A stretch of 64,000 bases of DNA. Origin: an uncultured Eubacteriales bacterium (GTDB lineage Bacteria; Bacillota; Clostridia; Lachnospirales; Bianqueaceae). Made by a program: the position numbers and the translations under genes. The notes under the pieces were generated by a model, which was given only the letters and a program-made list of their open reading frames with translations, was not told the DNA's origin and did no database searches. Positions 22,814 to 30,920 of this stretch are shown piece after piece. Position 1 is the stretch's first letter, and every line of letters starts with the position of its first letter. The stretch is taken from the NCBI GenBank assembly GCA_900315265.1, contig OMYN01000005.1:59518-123517 (forward strand). Reading direction: 5' to 3'.

Positions 22814-24799
22814 TTACTGCCAGGCTGCCCTGGTTTCCTGCCCCGCCTGTAAGGGGATCCTTCTGTCTCCTATCACGAGCGTTCCGCCTTCGATATCGGA
22901 CCTGACTTTGACGCCTTTTTCATCCGCCTCCACGCTGACGATGCCGCCCGGCACCGGAACGGTTCCCTTGAACCATTTCAGATCGCCCAGGTTCGGTTTG
23001 ACTTCGAAAGTGCTGTAAGCAATGCCGGTGTTGATAACGCCCATACGGTAGGCTCCCAGCAGATAAATCGGGCTGGTGCTCCAACAGTGGCACAATGATT
23101 TTTCATAGCGTCTGCCGTACATGGCATAATGCTGAAGACCGGATTCGTTAGGATCGAACTGCTCGTACAGCGTGGTCGCTCCGGTCTTGAGCATGGCTCC
23201 GTAATAACTGCGCAGCGCTTCTTCCAGCTGGCTTGAATCCCCTTCCCGGCACACAACCTGATTTTCATAAAACTTGAAATAAGGAGTCGTAATCTGCGGT
23301 ACATTATCGTTGCAGACCACATTTTCGTAGATACTTTTCTGGATCTTTCGGTCAAGCGGCATATACAAATAGGCAAGGATATTGTTCTGCCGGGTCACGA
23401 CCTTCTTTCCGGATTCATAACTGTCGATGAATACGCCTTGTTCGGGGTCGTAAAAGTCCGCCATGATCTTTTTACGAAGCTGATCGCACCGGTCCTGTAA
23501 ACCTTTATTGTCTTTGCCCAGGGCATCGGCAATGACTGCATAGCATTCCATGGACTTGGCCAGAAGGACCTGTTCTCCTAACAGGGCTCCTGTTTTATCC
23601 ATGGGTGCCCAGTCGATGAAGACCCAGTCCTCCTTCCTGCGGCGGGCATAGCCGTCAGGATCCAGCCGGTTCAGGCAGAAATCCATGACTTCTTCCAGCT
23701 GCGCAAACATGGAATCAAGAAAATCCAGGTCTTTATAGCAGCGGTAATATTCGTATAGGCTTATGATCCAGAAAAAGGTATAGTCAACGATGGTATTGAT
23801 GTGAGCCAGAAAAGGTTTCTTGCCGCCCAGTGCAATCAGAGTTCGTTTTTCCAGCTCTTTGTCGAAAAAGAGATAGTGATTGACAAAGAAACTTTGATAA
23901 GCGTCCGCGGACCATACCCAGCGGTCTCTTTTGATACCGTCCAGCAGAAATTCCCTGGAATTGAGCTGGAAAGTATAAACAGCCGTATCGTATACCTGAT
24001 CGATCAGAGGCTCATTGCAGTGGAAAGTACCCTTGGCTTCTTCTTCCAGATATTCATAAGAGGCATGAATCTTCGCACCGGTGTCGCTGATAAAAAGATA
24101 GCGGAAGGCATATGGTATAAAGGAAGCCTGGCCATCCGTATTTTTCCTGGTAAAGCGGATCACGCAGTCGACCGGATCCAGGGCTTCTTCTTTGGATTCT
24201 CCGTAGCGCAGGGTATATTCAGCATCCTTAAGGCCGCTGAGAGTTACAGCGGCAAAGGTTTCCTTACCGTAATCATAAACAAGGCCGCCCTCTGCTTTCT
24301 CCACAGAAACAGGCTGTATGTCCTGATAGGAGAAAGGAAAGACCTCGGGTTTACGGTCCGGGTCCGTATAATAAGGTGACGAGCCAACTTTGGCCGGTTT
24401 TTCGGCCATATCGCTGGCCAGCCAGCTTTGATCCGATTCAACGATTCCGTCAACATAGATAGCCGGGAAAGTATCGGCATTCTGCACCCGGATCTGTATG
24501 TCATAGGTACCGGGGTCCAGAGTGACCTGAGGGCTGGCTCCCCATTTTATATAAACCTGGATCCTGCCCTGCTTGACCTGCTGCGGATACGGCATGATCT
24601 CGGTCGCGTAGTCACCCTGGGCATGGATGGTGAAGACACCTCCCTGGGTCGACACGACCTTTTCGAACATTACGACGGGTTCGACCGGATAAATCTTCCA
24701 GGTCGGCGGCTCGATATGACCGTAGTGCTGACGACGGAAATGCACTAATTTGTTGTAATAGAATTCGAATTCTCCGAACTTCCAGATCCAACGGCTCAT
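22814..24799 (-). CDS. Alpha-L-rhamnosidase family (GH78-like) glycosidase
   Basis: A 661-residue cytoplasmic enzyme without signal peptide. N-terminal beta-sandwich modules (1-~240) precede an (alpha/alpha)6 barrel with FLLDGIKRDRWVWSADAYQSF, a region that in GH78 enzymes carries the acid residues, and the later SLCHCWSTSPIYLLGAYRMGV. The C-terminus is a short beta domain. It should release terminal rhamnose or a related sugar from imported oligosaccharides; the substrate is inferred from family only. It is the last gene after the TrpX-like ABC operon, 15 bases from its ATPase, so it may be cotranscribed. Confidence 0.85.
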   Translation of the reverse strand: MSRWIWKFGEFEFYYNKLVHFRRQHYGHIEPPTWKIYPVEPVVMFEKVVSTQGGVFTIHAQGDYATEIMPYPQQVKQGRIQVYIKWGASPQVTLDPGTYDIQIRVQNADTFPAIYVDGIVESDQSWLASDMAEKPAKVGSSPYYTDPDRKPEVFPFSYQDIQPVSVEKAEGGLVYDYGKETFAAVTLSGLKDAEYTLRYGESKEEALDPVDCVIRFTRKNTDGQASFIPYAFRYLFISDTGAKIHASYEYLEEEAKGTFHCNEPLIDQVYDTAVYTFQLNSREFLLDGIKRDRWVWSADAYQSFFVNHYLFFDKELEKRTLIALGGKKPFLAHINTIVDYTFFWIISLYEYYRCYKDLDFLDSMFAQLEEVMDFCLNRLDPDGYARRRKEDWVFIDWAPMDKTGALLGEQVLLAKSMECYAVIADALGKDNKGLQDRCDQLRKKIMADFYDPEQGVFIDSYESGKKVVTRQNNILAYLYMPLDRKIQKSIYENVVCNDNVPQITTPYFKFYENQVVCREGDSSQLEEALRSYYGAMLKTGATTLYEQFDPNESGLQHYAMYGRRYEKSLCHCWSTSPIYLLGAYRMGVINTGIAYSTFEVKPNLGDLKWFKGTVPVPGGIVSVEADEKGVKVRSDIEGGTLVIGDRRIPLQAGQETRAAWQ

Positions 24800-24814
24800 A
24801 GCAGTCCTTTCCGC

Positions 24815-25642
24815 TTAGCTAAGCAGCATTTTATCGTTTGCAAATTCCTCTTTTTTACGTTTGGAAAACAGGTCGACCAGATCCTCGACCGTCATGCCGC
24901 CGCGCTTTTCTTCGGGAAAATCAAGGATGATACTGCCCTCATCCAGCATGATGGTCCGGTTGCCGGTCACAAGAGCCTGGTGCATGTTGTGGGTGATCAT
25001 CATGGTCGTGATGTGGTTTTGGCGGACGATCTGTTTGGTGATATCCATTACATTTTCCGCTGTGGACGGGTCCAGAGCCGCCGTATGTTCGTCAAGCAGA
25101 AGGATCTTGGGAGGGACCAGAGTACTCATCAGAAGGGTAACTACCTGTCGCTGGCCTCCGCTTAAAAGTCCGATCTTTACTTTCATACGGTTTTCCAGAT
25201 CCATACCGAATACGGACAGACGCTCGCGGAACATTTCCCGGTCTTCCTTACGCAGCGCAAAGGAAAAACTGGTCCTGGTCTGCTTGGAATAGGAAAGAGC
25301 CAGATTTTCTTCGATGGTAAGGTTGGGGGCAGTGCCTTTCATGGGATCCTGGAAAAGACGGCCGATACTCAAGGCTCTTTTATGAGGCTTGTCATAGGTG
25401 ATGTCTTTCCCGCCGAGCTCGATCGTACCGTGATCCAGGTAAAAATTACCGCAGATCGCATTGAAAAGAGTCGATTTTCCGGCCCCGTTTGACCCCAGGA
25501 CCGTAACGAAATCACCCGGCATAAGGGTCAGTGACAGATCCTTCAGGGCGACATGGGCGTTCGGTGTCCCCAGGCCGAAAGTTTTGCTGGCATGACGGAT
25601 CGCAAGCATGGGGGCATTTGTAAGGGTCTTTGTGTCTGTCAT
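24815..25642 (-). CDS. ABC transporter ATP-binding protein of the TrpX-like system
   Basis: A 275-residue ATPase with Walker A GSNGAGKSTLFNAI, signature LLSGGQRQVVTLLM, Walker B KILLLDEHTAALD (a His rather than Pro after the Glu) and H-loop ITHNMHQAL. It drives the permease with which it overlaps by four bases. The operon lies behind a tryptophan-type T-box. Confidence 0.9.
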   Translation of the reverse strand: MTDTKTLTNAPMLAIRHASKTFGLGTPNAHVALKDLSLTLMPGDFVTVLGSNGAGKSTLFNAICGNFYLDHGTIELGGKDITYDKPHKRALSIGRLFQDPMKGTAPNLTIEENLALSYSKQTRTSFSFALRKEDREMFRERLSVFGMDLENRMKVKIGLLSGGQRQVVTLLMSTLVPPKILLLDEHTAALDPSTAENVMDITKQIVRQNHITTMMITHNMHQALVTGNRTIMLDEGSIILDFPEEKRGGMTVEDLVDLFSKRKKEEFANDKMLLS

Positions 25643-26559
25643 AGTGTTCCCTCTTTTCTGTCGACGCTGGTCTGATGTTTCTGACGTTTGAATTGTACCT
25701 GATCTTTAATAACAGGGATAGCCAGGGCCAGGATAACAATAACGGCTGAGACAAATTTCAGCCAGTAGGCCGGGAACCAGTTGGTGCTGGTAGCCAGGGC
25801 GATGATATAGCGATAGACGACGGATCCCAGGATGGCGGAAATAAAACCGACGGTAACCGACCGTTTGCCGGTGATGGTTTCGCCGATGATAACGGAAGCC
25901 AGCCCTACGACCAGGATTCCGACACCGGAGTTGATATCCGCAAAACTCTGGTACTGGGCCATGATACCGCCGCAAAGGCCGATCAGGGCATTGCTGATGG
26001 CCAATGCTATGACTTCCATTCCATCCACATTGATGGAGGAAGCCGTCACCATATCCGTATTATCCCCGACGGCCCGGATGCACAGGCCCAGCCGGGTCTT
26101 AAAGAAGACGGCCATCAAAACAAAGCAAAGAGCTGCAAAAAAGATTGCAATGATCAGTTTTACGACTTCCTTGTCCAAACCGGGCAGCTGCTGGATCAGG
26201 ATGGTGAAAATGGTATCTTTACCGATCAGAGAAAGGTTGGGGCTGCCGCTCAATACAAAGGTGTTGACCGAGTACAAAAGACTCATGGTCAGGATACCGG
26301 TCAGGACTGGATGAATGTGAAGCTTGGTGTGCAGAAGTCCGGTGACTGTACCGGCCAGTGCACCGGCCAGGATGGAAACCAGGATACCCAGATAAGGATG
26401 TCCGCCTACGACACAGACAGCGGATACTGCCAGACCGAAAGTGAAACTTCCCTCGGTCGTCAGATCCGGTATGTTGAGGATGCGGAAACTAATATAAATG
26501 CCCATGACCATGATGGCATATAAGAGTCCCAGTTGCAGGGAACCGATCAAAAGCAGCAT
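25639..26559 (-). CDS. ABC transporter permease of the TrpX-like system
   Basis: A 306-residue permease with about nine to ten helices. It resembles the BPD_transp_2 / YtrF-like permeases paired with ABC_sub_bind solute-binding proteins (ILNIPDLTTEGSFTFGLAVS near the start, GMEVIALAISNALIGLCGG in the middle). AAAGGAG precedes the ATG. A GC-rich hairpin in the 72-bp gap upstream may reduce its transcription relative to the binding protein gene. Confidence 0.88.
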   Translation of the reverse strand: MLLLIGSLQLGLLYAIMVMGIYISFRILNIPDLTTEGSFTFGLAVSAVCVVGGHPYLGILVSILAGALAGTVTGLLHTKLHIHPVLTGILTMSLLYSVNTFVLSGSPNLSLIGKDTIFTILIQQLPGLDKEVVKLIIAIFFAALCFVLMAVFFKTRLGLCIRAVGDNTDMVTASSINVDGMEVIALAISNALIGLCGGIMAQYQSFADINSGVGILVVGLASVIIGETITGKRSVTVGFISAILGSVVYRYIIALATSTNWFPAYWLKFVSAVIVILALAIPVIKDQVQFKRQKHQTSVDRKEGTL

Positions 26560-26583
26560 ACTCTGCTCCTTTCAAAAAGGATG

Positions 26584-26612
26584 CCCGGGCAGTCACTACA
26601 CAGGCTGCCCGG
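26584..26612 (-). terminator. Intercistronic hairpin / partial terminator
   Basis: Stem CCCGGGCAG / CTGCCCGG between the binding-protein and permease genes; on the minus strand ATCCTTTTT follows. Such elements often leave more mRNA for the binding protein. Confidence 0.6.
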
Positions 26613-26631
26613 ACTTTTGTTTTGCTATAAT

Positions 26632-27729
26632 TTACTGAGATTCCTTTACAAAAGTAACGTCGCTGTCGGTAACTTCAAGACCAAGGGCTTTCATAGTGTC
26701 CTCGTTGATAACGGTCTGATCGGCGGGAACGACTTCGGCTGGGATGTCGGCAATGTCGGTACCCTGAAGATACTGGATGGCTTTGTCGGCAGAGATGCGG
26801 CCGATGCCGGTATCACTGATGGCAACCGTTGCAAAGGCACCGGATGCGACAGTCGTTGCAGAGGAAGCATAGATCGGGATCTTAGCATCGCGGGCCACCT
26901 GGGAAACAAGGCTCATAGCGGACTGTACGACCGAATCATTGGGGATGAACAGAGCATCAACAGAACCTGCCAGAGACTGAGCGGCCTGCTGAACTTCCGA
27001 AGAGTTGGTAACAGTCTTTTCAACATAGGTAAGTCCGTTAGCATCGCAATATTTTTTGGCTTCATTAACCGTATTGACGGAGTTAACTTCACTGGTGCAG
27101 TAAAGGAATCCGAACTTTTTAGCGTCAGGGGTATATTTCTGGCTCAGACCGAAGATCTGTTCCATAGGAATGGCATTGGAAGTACCGGTAGCGTTTTTAT
27201 CGGGCTTGTCCATGTCGGTGATGACTCCGGCGGCTACCGGCGCGGAAACGGCTACGAAGATAACAGGAGTGTCCGAACCGAGGTTGACCATTGCCTGAGT
27301 AGGAGGCGTTGCGACGGTGCAGACAAAATCGTAGGATCCGTCACTCATGCTCTGCGCGATGGTCTGCAAGTTGGTAGCATCGCCCTGTGCGCATTTGTAA
27401 TCGAAGGTCATCTGATCTTCGGTAAATCCTTTATCGCGCATTTCCTGCTCGAAGCCGTCGCGCATATCCGTGAAGGCGCCGTTTTCGATCATCAGGATGA
27501 CGCCTACCTTGTACTGTTTGCCGTTCTTGGGAGCCCGCAGGCCTTCCGTGGAGACAGCAGAGGTCTCGGAAGTCTCGGAGCTTTCAGAGACAGCGGAACT
27601 CTGAGTGGAACTTTCGGTCCCTGAGGATGTAGATGAGCTCTCGGTCGAGCTGCCTGAACTGCAGGCGGTCAGGGCTAAAGCCAGGATCATGGCCATGACG
27701 GCTGTCATTGCTTTACGAATCTTTTTCAT
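26632..27729 (-). CDS. TrpX-like ABC transporter substrate-binding lipoprotein
   Basis: A 365-residue lipoprotein: signal peptide with lipobox LTAC (Cys ~23), Ser/Thr/Glu linker to residue ~65, then an ABC_sub_bind periplasmic-binding fold (KQYKVGVILMIENGAFTDMR, CTVATPPTQAMVNLG, VDALFIPNDSVVQSA). This family includes TrpX and TyrX-type amino acid-binding proteins. The tryptophan-type T-box upstream supports tryptophan or an indole compound as ligand (inference). It overlaps the dehydrogenase stop codon by ATGA. Confidence 0.88.
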   Translation of the reverse strand: MKKIRKAMTAVMAMILALALTACSSGSSTESSSTSSGTESSTQSSAVSESSETSETSAVSTEGLRAPKNGKQYKVGVILMIENGAFTDMRDGFEQEMRDKGFTEDQMTFDYKCAQGDATNLQTIAQSMSDGSYDFVCTVATPPTQAMVNLGSDTPVIFVAVSAPVAAGVITDMDKPDKNATGTSNAIPMEQIFGLSQKYTPDAKKFGFLYCTSEVNSVNTVNEAKKYCDANGLTYVEKTVTNSSEVQQAAQSLAGSVDALFIPNDSVVQSAMSLVSQVARDAKIPIYASSATTVASGAFATVAISDTGIGRISADKAIQYLQGTDIADIPAEVVPADQTVINEDTMKALGLEVTDSDVTFVKESQ

Positions 27730-28829
27730 TGTTGTTCTCCTTCCGCATTAACGCGTTTCTTAAGTTCTTCAAAAGCTTCCTGCATCATTTCTGCAGTGAT
27801 TTTATAGGGATTGTGATCAATGTCCTTCATTGCCAGTGCTTTGGCGATGACCTGAGGCTGATCGGACTGATGTAGTCCGAGATCTTCCATTCTGACCGGA
27901 AGTCCTGTCTGGCGGCTGAAGGTATACATCTTTTCGAACATTTCGTAGTTTTTGTCGACGAGCAAGAGGATCAGGACGCCGAACGAAACGATCTCGCCGT
28001 GAAGGTGGTTCTTTTCGACTTCCGGGAAAGAGGTCAGACCGTAGTTGATGGCGTGGGCAAGACCGGTGTTGTAATCAATGATCCGGTCCTTGGTGACCAG
28101 AATCGAAGTAAGGGCGGTCGTAACGATGACGGCCAGAACAACTTCCTCCAGGTCTTTGGAAGCGATACCCGCTTTGTTATCTTTCAGGGCCTGGACGCCG
28201 TGAGCAAGGATCGGTTTCAGGCACATCTGACTGATGGTAACTCCCAGACCGACGTAATGGCTGAGGTCCTCGCCCCGGCTGGACATTTCCGCTTCGAAAT
28301 ACTTGGCGTAGGTGTCTCCCATACCTGCCCAAAGGTAACGGGCAGGAGCCTTGGCGATGATGTCAAGATCGATAAAGGTATGAACGGGAGGCTTGGTCAG
28401 AAAATTGGGACGGAAGAAGCTGCCGTCCTCGTGGTACATGATCGCGACCGCTGTGCATCCGGCACAGTTGGAAGCAATGGTAGGAAAAGCATAAACCGGT
28501 TTTCCGATCTGTTCCCCCAAAGCCTTGCAGGTATCAGTAGCCTTACCGCCTCCGACTGCAAAGATCATATCCGCTTCCTGAACGGCTTTTTGCTCAGCCA
28601 GCTTTTCGACATTTTCGAAGGTACATTCCCCTCCATAGTAAAGAGTGTCCAAAACCGAAATGGGACTGCCGGCCAGAGCCTCAGACAACTGGCCGTAAGC
28701 GGCAGCCAGTGCCTTATGACCGCCGATAATGACGGTTTGGGTACCGCTCTGGGATGTGATCCGGGAAACCTCACTGTAGATGTGATGCCCGATCGTATAA
28801 CTGGGAAGAAAAATACTATAGCCTTGCAA
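27726..28829 (-). CDS. Iron-containing alcohol dehydrogenase / glycerol dehydrogenase-like enzyme
   Basis: A 367-residue enzyme of the GldA-like group: NAD-binding AVGGGKATDTCKAL, GDTYAKYFEAE with the metal Asp, and histidines in GLAHAINYGLTSF and NHLHGEIVSFG. The start is a TTG at 28829 with AAAGGAG ten bases upstream; the longer open frame runs back into the T-box and is rejected. It is the first gene of a T-box operon that also encodes a TrpX-like ABC transporter. A role in reducing an indole aldehyde or keto compound is possible but unproven. Metal and substrate cannot be fixed by sequence. Confidence 0.87.
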   Translation of the reverse strand: MQGYSIFLPSYTIGHHIYSEVSRITSQSGTQTVIIGGHKALAAAYGQLSEALAGSPISVLDTLYYGGECTFENVEKLAEQKAVQEADMIFAVGGGKATDTCKALGEQIGKPVYAFPTIASNCAGCTAVAIMYHEDGSFFRPNFLTKPPVHTFIDLDIIAKAPARYLWAGMGDTYAKYFEAEMSSRGEDLSHYVGLGVTISQMCLKPILAHGVQALKDNKAGIASKDLEEVVLAVIVTTALTSILVTKDRIIDYNTGLAHAINYGLTSFPEVEKNHLHGEIVSFGVLILLLVDKNYEMFEKMYTFSRQTGLPVRMEDLGLHQSDQPQVIAKALAMKDIDHNPYKITAEMMQEAFEELKKRVNAEGEQQ

Positions 28830-28873
28830 TAATGATAACTCCTTTCTCAGCCTCGCCTGACAAAGCCTGCATA

Positions 28874-28909
28874 ACAAAAATCCCGGACAGATATAATATC
28901 TGTCCGGGA
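28874..28909 (-). terminator. Terminator of the T-box leader
   Basis: Stem TCCCGGACAG (28881-28890) / CTGTCCGGGA (28900-28909); TTTTTGT follows on the minus strand. It is the premature terminator that uncharged tRNA would prevent. Confidence 0.92.
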
Positions 28910-29185
28910 CGAATCTTTTTATAGATCCGCGGTACCACCCGCTTTGACTGCTGCCGCAGTCCGCTTCTTCCATGTACTCCGGTTTCCCGGGTGATACATG
29001 CCGCTCCTGTACGATCGCGGCTTCGTTGCTCCATACTTTCCGTTATCAACGGATTTCCTTAGCACCCTCAAAAGACCATTCATCTGTAACTTCCATACCG
29101 CGTTTCCATCGTCGGCGGCTCTCTGTAATTTCCGATACAGACTACTTACTCTTTATCGTCGGTTTACTGGCTGTTGAATTTGATG
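28877..29185 (-). promoter_or_regulatory. T-box riboswitch, specifier TGG (tryptophan)
   Basis: On the minus strand the leader shows stem I features (AAAGAGTAAGTAG, AGAGAG), then the specifier region TACAGATGAATGGTCTTT, and the canonical T-box GGGTGGTACCGCGG at 28927-28940. Pairing TCTGTA/TACAGA above and AAAGA/TCTTT below the specifier loop leaves T-GAA-TGG on its 3' side, so the codon after the loop-E GAA is TGG at 29076-29078, for tRNA-Trp. A TAC (Tyr) reading six bases earlier is less consistent with this fold. Confidence 0.88.
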
Positions 29186-29190
29186 ATCTG

Positions 29191-29219
29191 ATAATAGCAT
29201 CGTCTTTTTCTGTTGTCAA
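29191..29219 (-). promoter_or_regulatory. Promoter of the T-box operon
   Basis: On the minus strand TTGACA (29214-29219), 17-bp spacer, TATTAT (29191-29196). Confidence 0.88.
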
Positions 29220-29266
29220 CAAATCTTCTAAAATTTTTTTCTACAATAGGCCCATACCCTTCCCTA

Positions 29267-30682
29267 TCAGTATGCCTGGACATTTTGAGGCTTGGGCGAC
29301 AGTTCTTTATAAATCCTTACACAAATGACCGCTGCGATGATGAATGTCAGGATATCGGATACCGGCATCGAATACAGGACTCCGTCCAGGCCGAAGAAAA
29401 TAGGCAGGATAAGGGCAAATCCAACTCCGAAAACGATCTCCCTTACCATGGAAATCACCATGGAAGGGACGGCTTTGCCCATTGCCTGCAGATAGATGAA
29501 ACATCCTTTGTTGACCGTAGCAAGCGTCATCATGCAAAGGTAGATCCGGAAGGACTTGACGGCAAAGTCTGTATAATAGGAACTCTCATGAGCCGCACCG
29601 AACAGGGCAATGATCTGTTTGGGGAAACCTACTGCGAGCACGGTAGCGGCGGCACCAACGACTGCTTCCGAAATCAGAAGTTTAGTGAAAAGCTCTTTAA
29701 CTCTGTCATTTCTTCCTGCTCCTGTATTATAACCGACAACGGGGATACAACCTGCAGCCAAACCGACAGCGATGGAAATGATGATCTGGAAGAATTTCAT
29801 GACGATGCCGACGACAGCCATGGGAATCTGTGAATACTCCGCCTGGCCGAAGACCGGATCTGCCGCACCGTATTTCCGAAGCATGTTATTGATGGCAGCC
29901 ATGGCGGCGACCAGGGATATCTGGGACAAAAAGCTGGTGATACCAAGCATCAGGAATCTTTTGTCGATAGAGCCTGACAGGCGGAAACTGGTCTTTCCCA
30001 GTTTTACAGCTTTCATGTGGAATAGATACCAGATGGAAAGGCCTGCCGTCAAAAACTGACCCAGGATCGTGGCTACGGCAGCGCCCATCATCCCCCACTT
30101 AAATCCGAAGATGAAAAGAGGATCCAGGATGCAATTAGCGATGGCACCGACGACCGTGCAAGCCATGGCGAATCGGGGACTGCCGTCCGACCGAATGATA
30201 GGATTCATTGCCTGACCGAACATATAGGCCGGGACACCGATCGAGATCCAGAAAAAATACTCCTTGGCATAGTGGAAAGTATCTTCATTGACTCTGCCGC
30301 CGAAAGCTGCCAGGATCGGATCCATGAACAGCAGATACAAAGTCATCAGTACGACTCCGCTGATCAGCACTAAAACGATTGCGTTGCCCACGGCTTTGTG
30401 AGCATCCTCCTTTCTACCGGCTCCAAGGGCAATAGAAACGAAGGCACAGGCACCGTCTCCGATGCAGACTGCGATCGCAAGGGCTACGACAGTCAGAGGG
30501 AAAACGACCGTATTAGCGGCATTTCCATAGGAACCAAGATAATCTGCGTTAGCAATAAAAAGCTGATCGACAATATTATAAAGAGCTGCTACCAGAAGTG
30601 AGATGATACAGGGGATCGAGTACTTTCTCATCAAATAGCCGACCGGCTTTGTTTCCAGAAAATTATTGGTTTTTGCTTCCAT
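29267..30682 (-). CDS. MATE family multidrug/sodium efflux protein
   Basis: A 471-residue transporter with twelve predicted helices in two similar halves, starting LMRKYSIPCIISLLVAALYNIVDQLFIA, with EYFFWISIGVPAYMFGQAMNPIIRSDG in the first half and AGCIPVVGYNTGAGR in the second. Typical of Bacillota MATE (NorM/MepA-like) pumps that export cationic compounds. GGGAGGT lies nine bases before the ATG. A terminator ends only 27 bases before the start codon with no room for a promoter between them, so expression seems to depend on readthrough. Confidence 0.93.
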   Translation of the reverse strand: MEAKTNNFLETKPVGYLMRKYSIPCIISLLVAALYNIVDQLFIANADYLGSYGNAANTVVFPLTVVALAIAVCIGDGACAFVSIALGAGRKEDAHKAVGNAIVLVLISGVVLMTLYLLFMDPILAAFGGRVNEDTFHYAKEYFFWISIGVPAYMFGQAMNPIIRSDGSPRFAMACTVVGAIANCILDPLFIFGFKWGMMGAAVATILGQFLTAGLSIWYLFHMKAVKLGKTSFRLSGSIDKRFLMLGITSFLSQISLVAAMAAINNMLRKYGAADPVFGQAEYSQIPMAVVGIVMKFFQIIISIAVGLAAGCIPVVGYNTGAGRNDRVKELFTKLLISEAVVGAAATVLAVGFPKQIIALFGAAHESSYYTDFAVKSFRIYLCMMTLATVNKGCFIYLQAMGKAVPSMVISMVREIVFGVGFALILPIFFGLDGVLYSMPVSDILTFIIAAVICVRIYKELSPKPQNVQAY

Positions 30683-30709
30683 AATCTGTTACCTCCCGAA
30701 ATTACACAC

Positions 30710-30768
30710 AAAAAAACAGTGTGCTTCCAAAAGCTGGACTTACGCCATCTTCTGGCAACACACTGTTT
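30710..30768 (-). promoter_or_regulatory. Terminator/attenuator in the MATE leader
   Basis: On the minus strand AAACAGTGTG and CACACTGTTT form an outer stem followed by seven T. Inside are two small hairpins, GCCA-gaaga-TGGC and CCA-gctt-TTGG, giving a compact three-way junction. It lies ~150 nt downstream of the GH20 stop and just before the MATE ribosome binding site, so it may be a riboswitch-like control element rather than a simple operon end. Confidence 0.65.
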
Positions 30769-30920
30769 GTGACTGCAATATTTTTTATGCGGAATATAAC
30801 CTTCCGTCTAAATAGTTATATCATTTTTCTGCCAATGATTTCAAAGGTGATTTTATATAAATTTCCAGAATAAATTGCCGGTCTTCTATAGTAAAAATAG
30901 TAGGGGCAAAGGTCGGCAAA

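Noticed and set aside
26533..27624. Long plus-strand open frame (363 codons) opposite the substrate-binding lipoprotein
   Set aside because: It is antisense to a gene with signal peptide, lipobox and family motifs; its own translation shows no domain and an odd composition.
28830..28973. Extended N-terminus of the iron alcohol dehydrogenase
   Set aside because: The extension is translated T-box and terminator sequence; the TTG at 28829 has the ribosome binding site.
30398..30601. Small plus-strand frame inside the MATE gene
   Set aside because: Antisense to a conserved membrane protein with no start signal.
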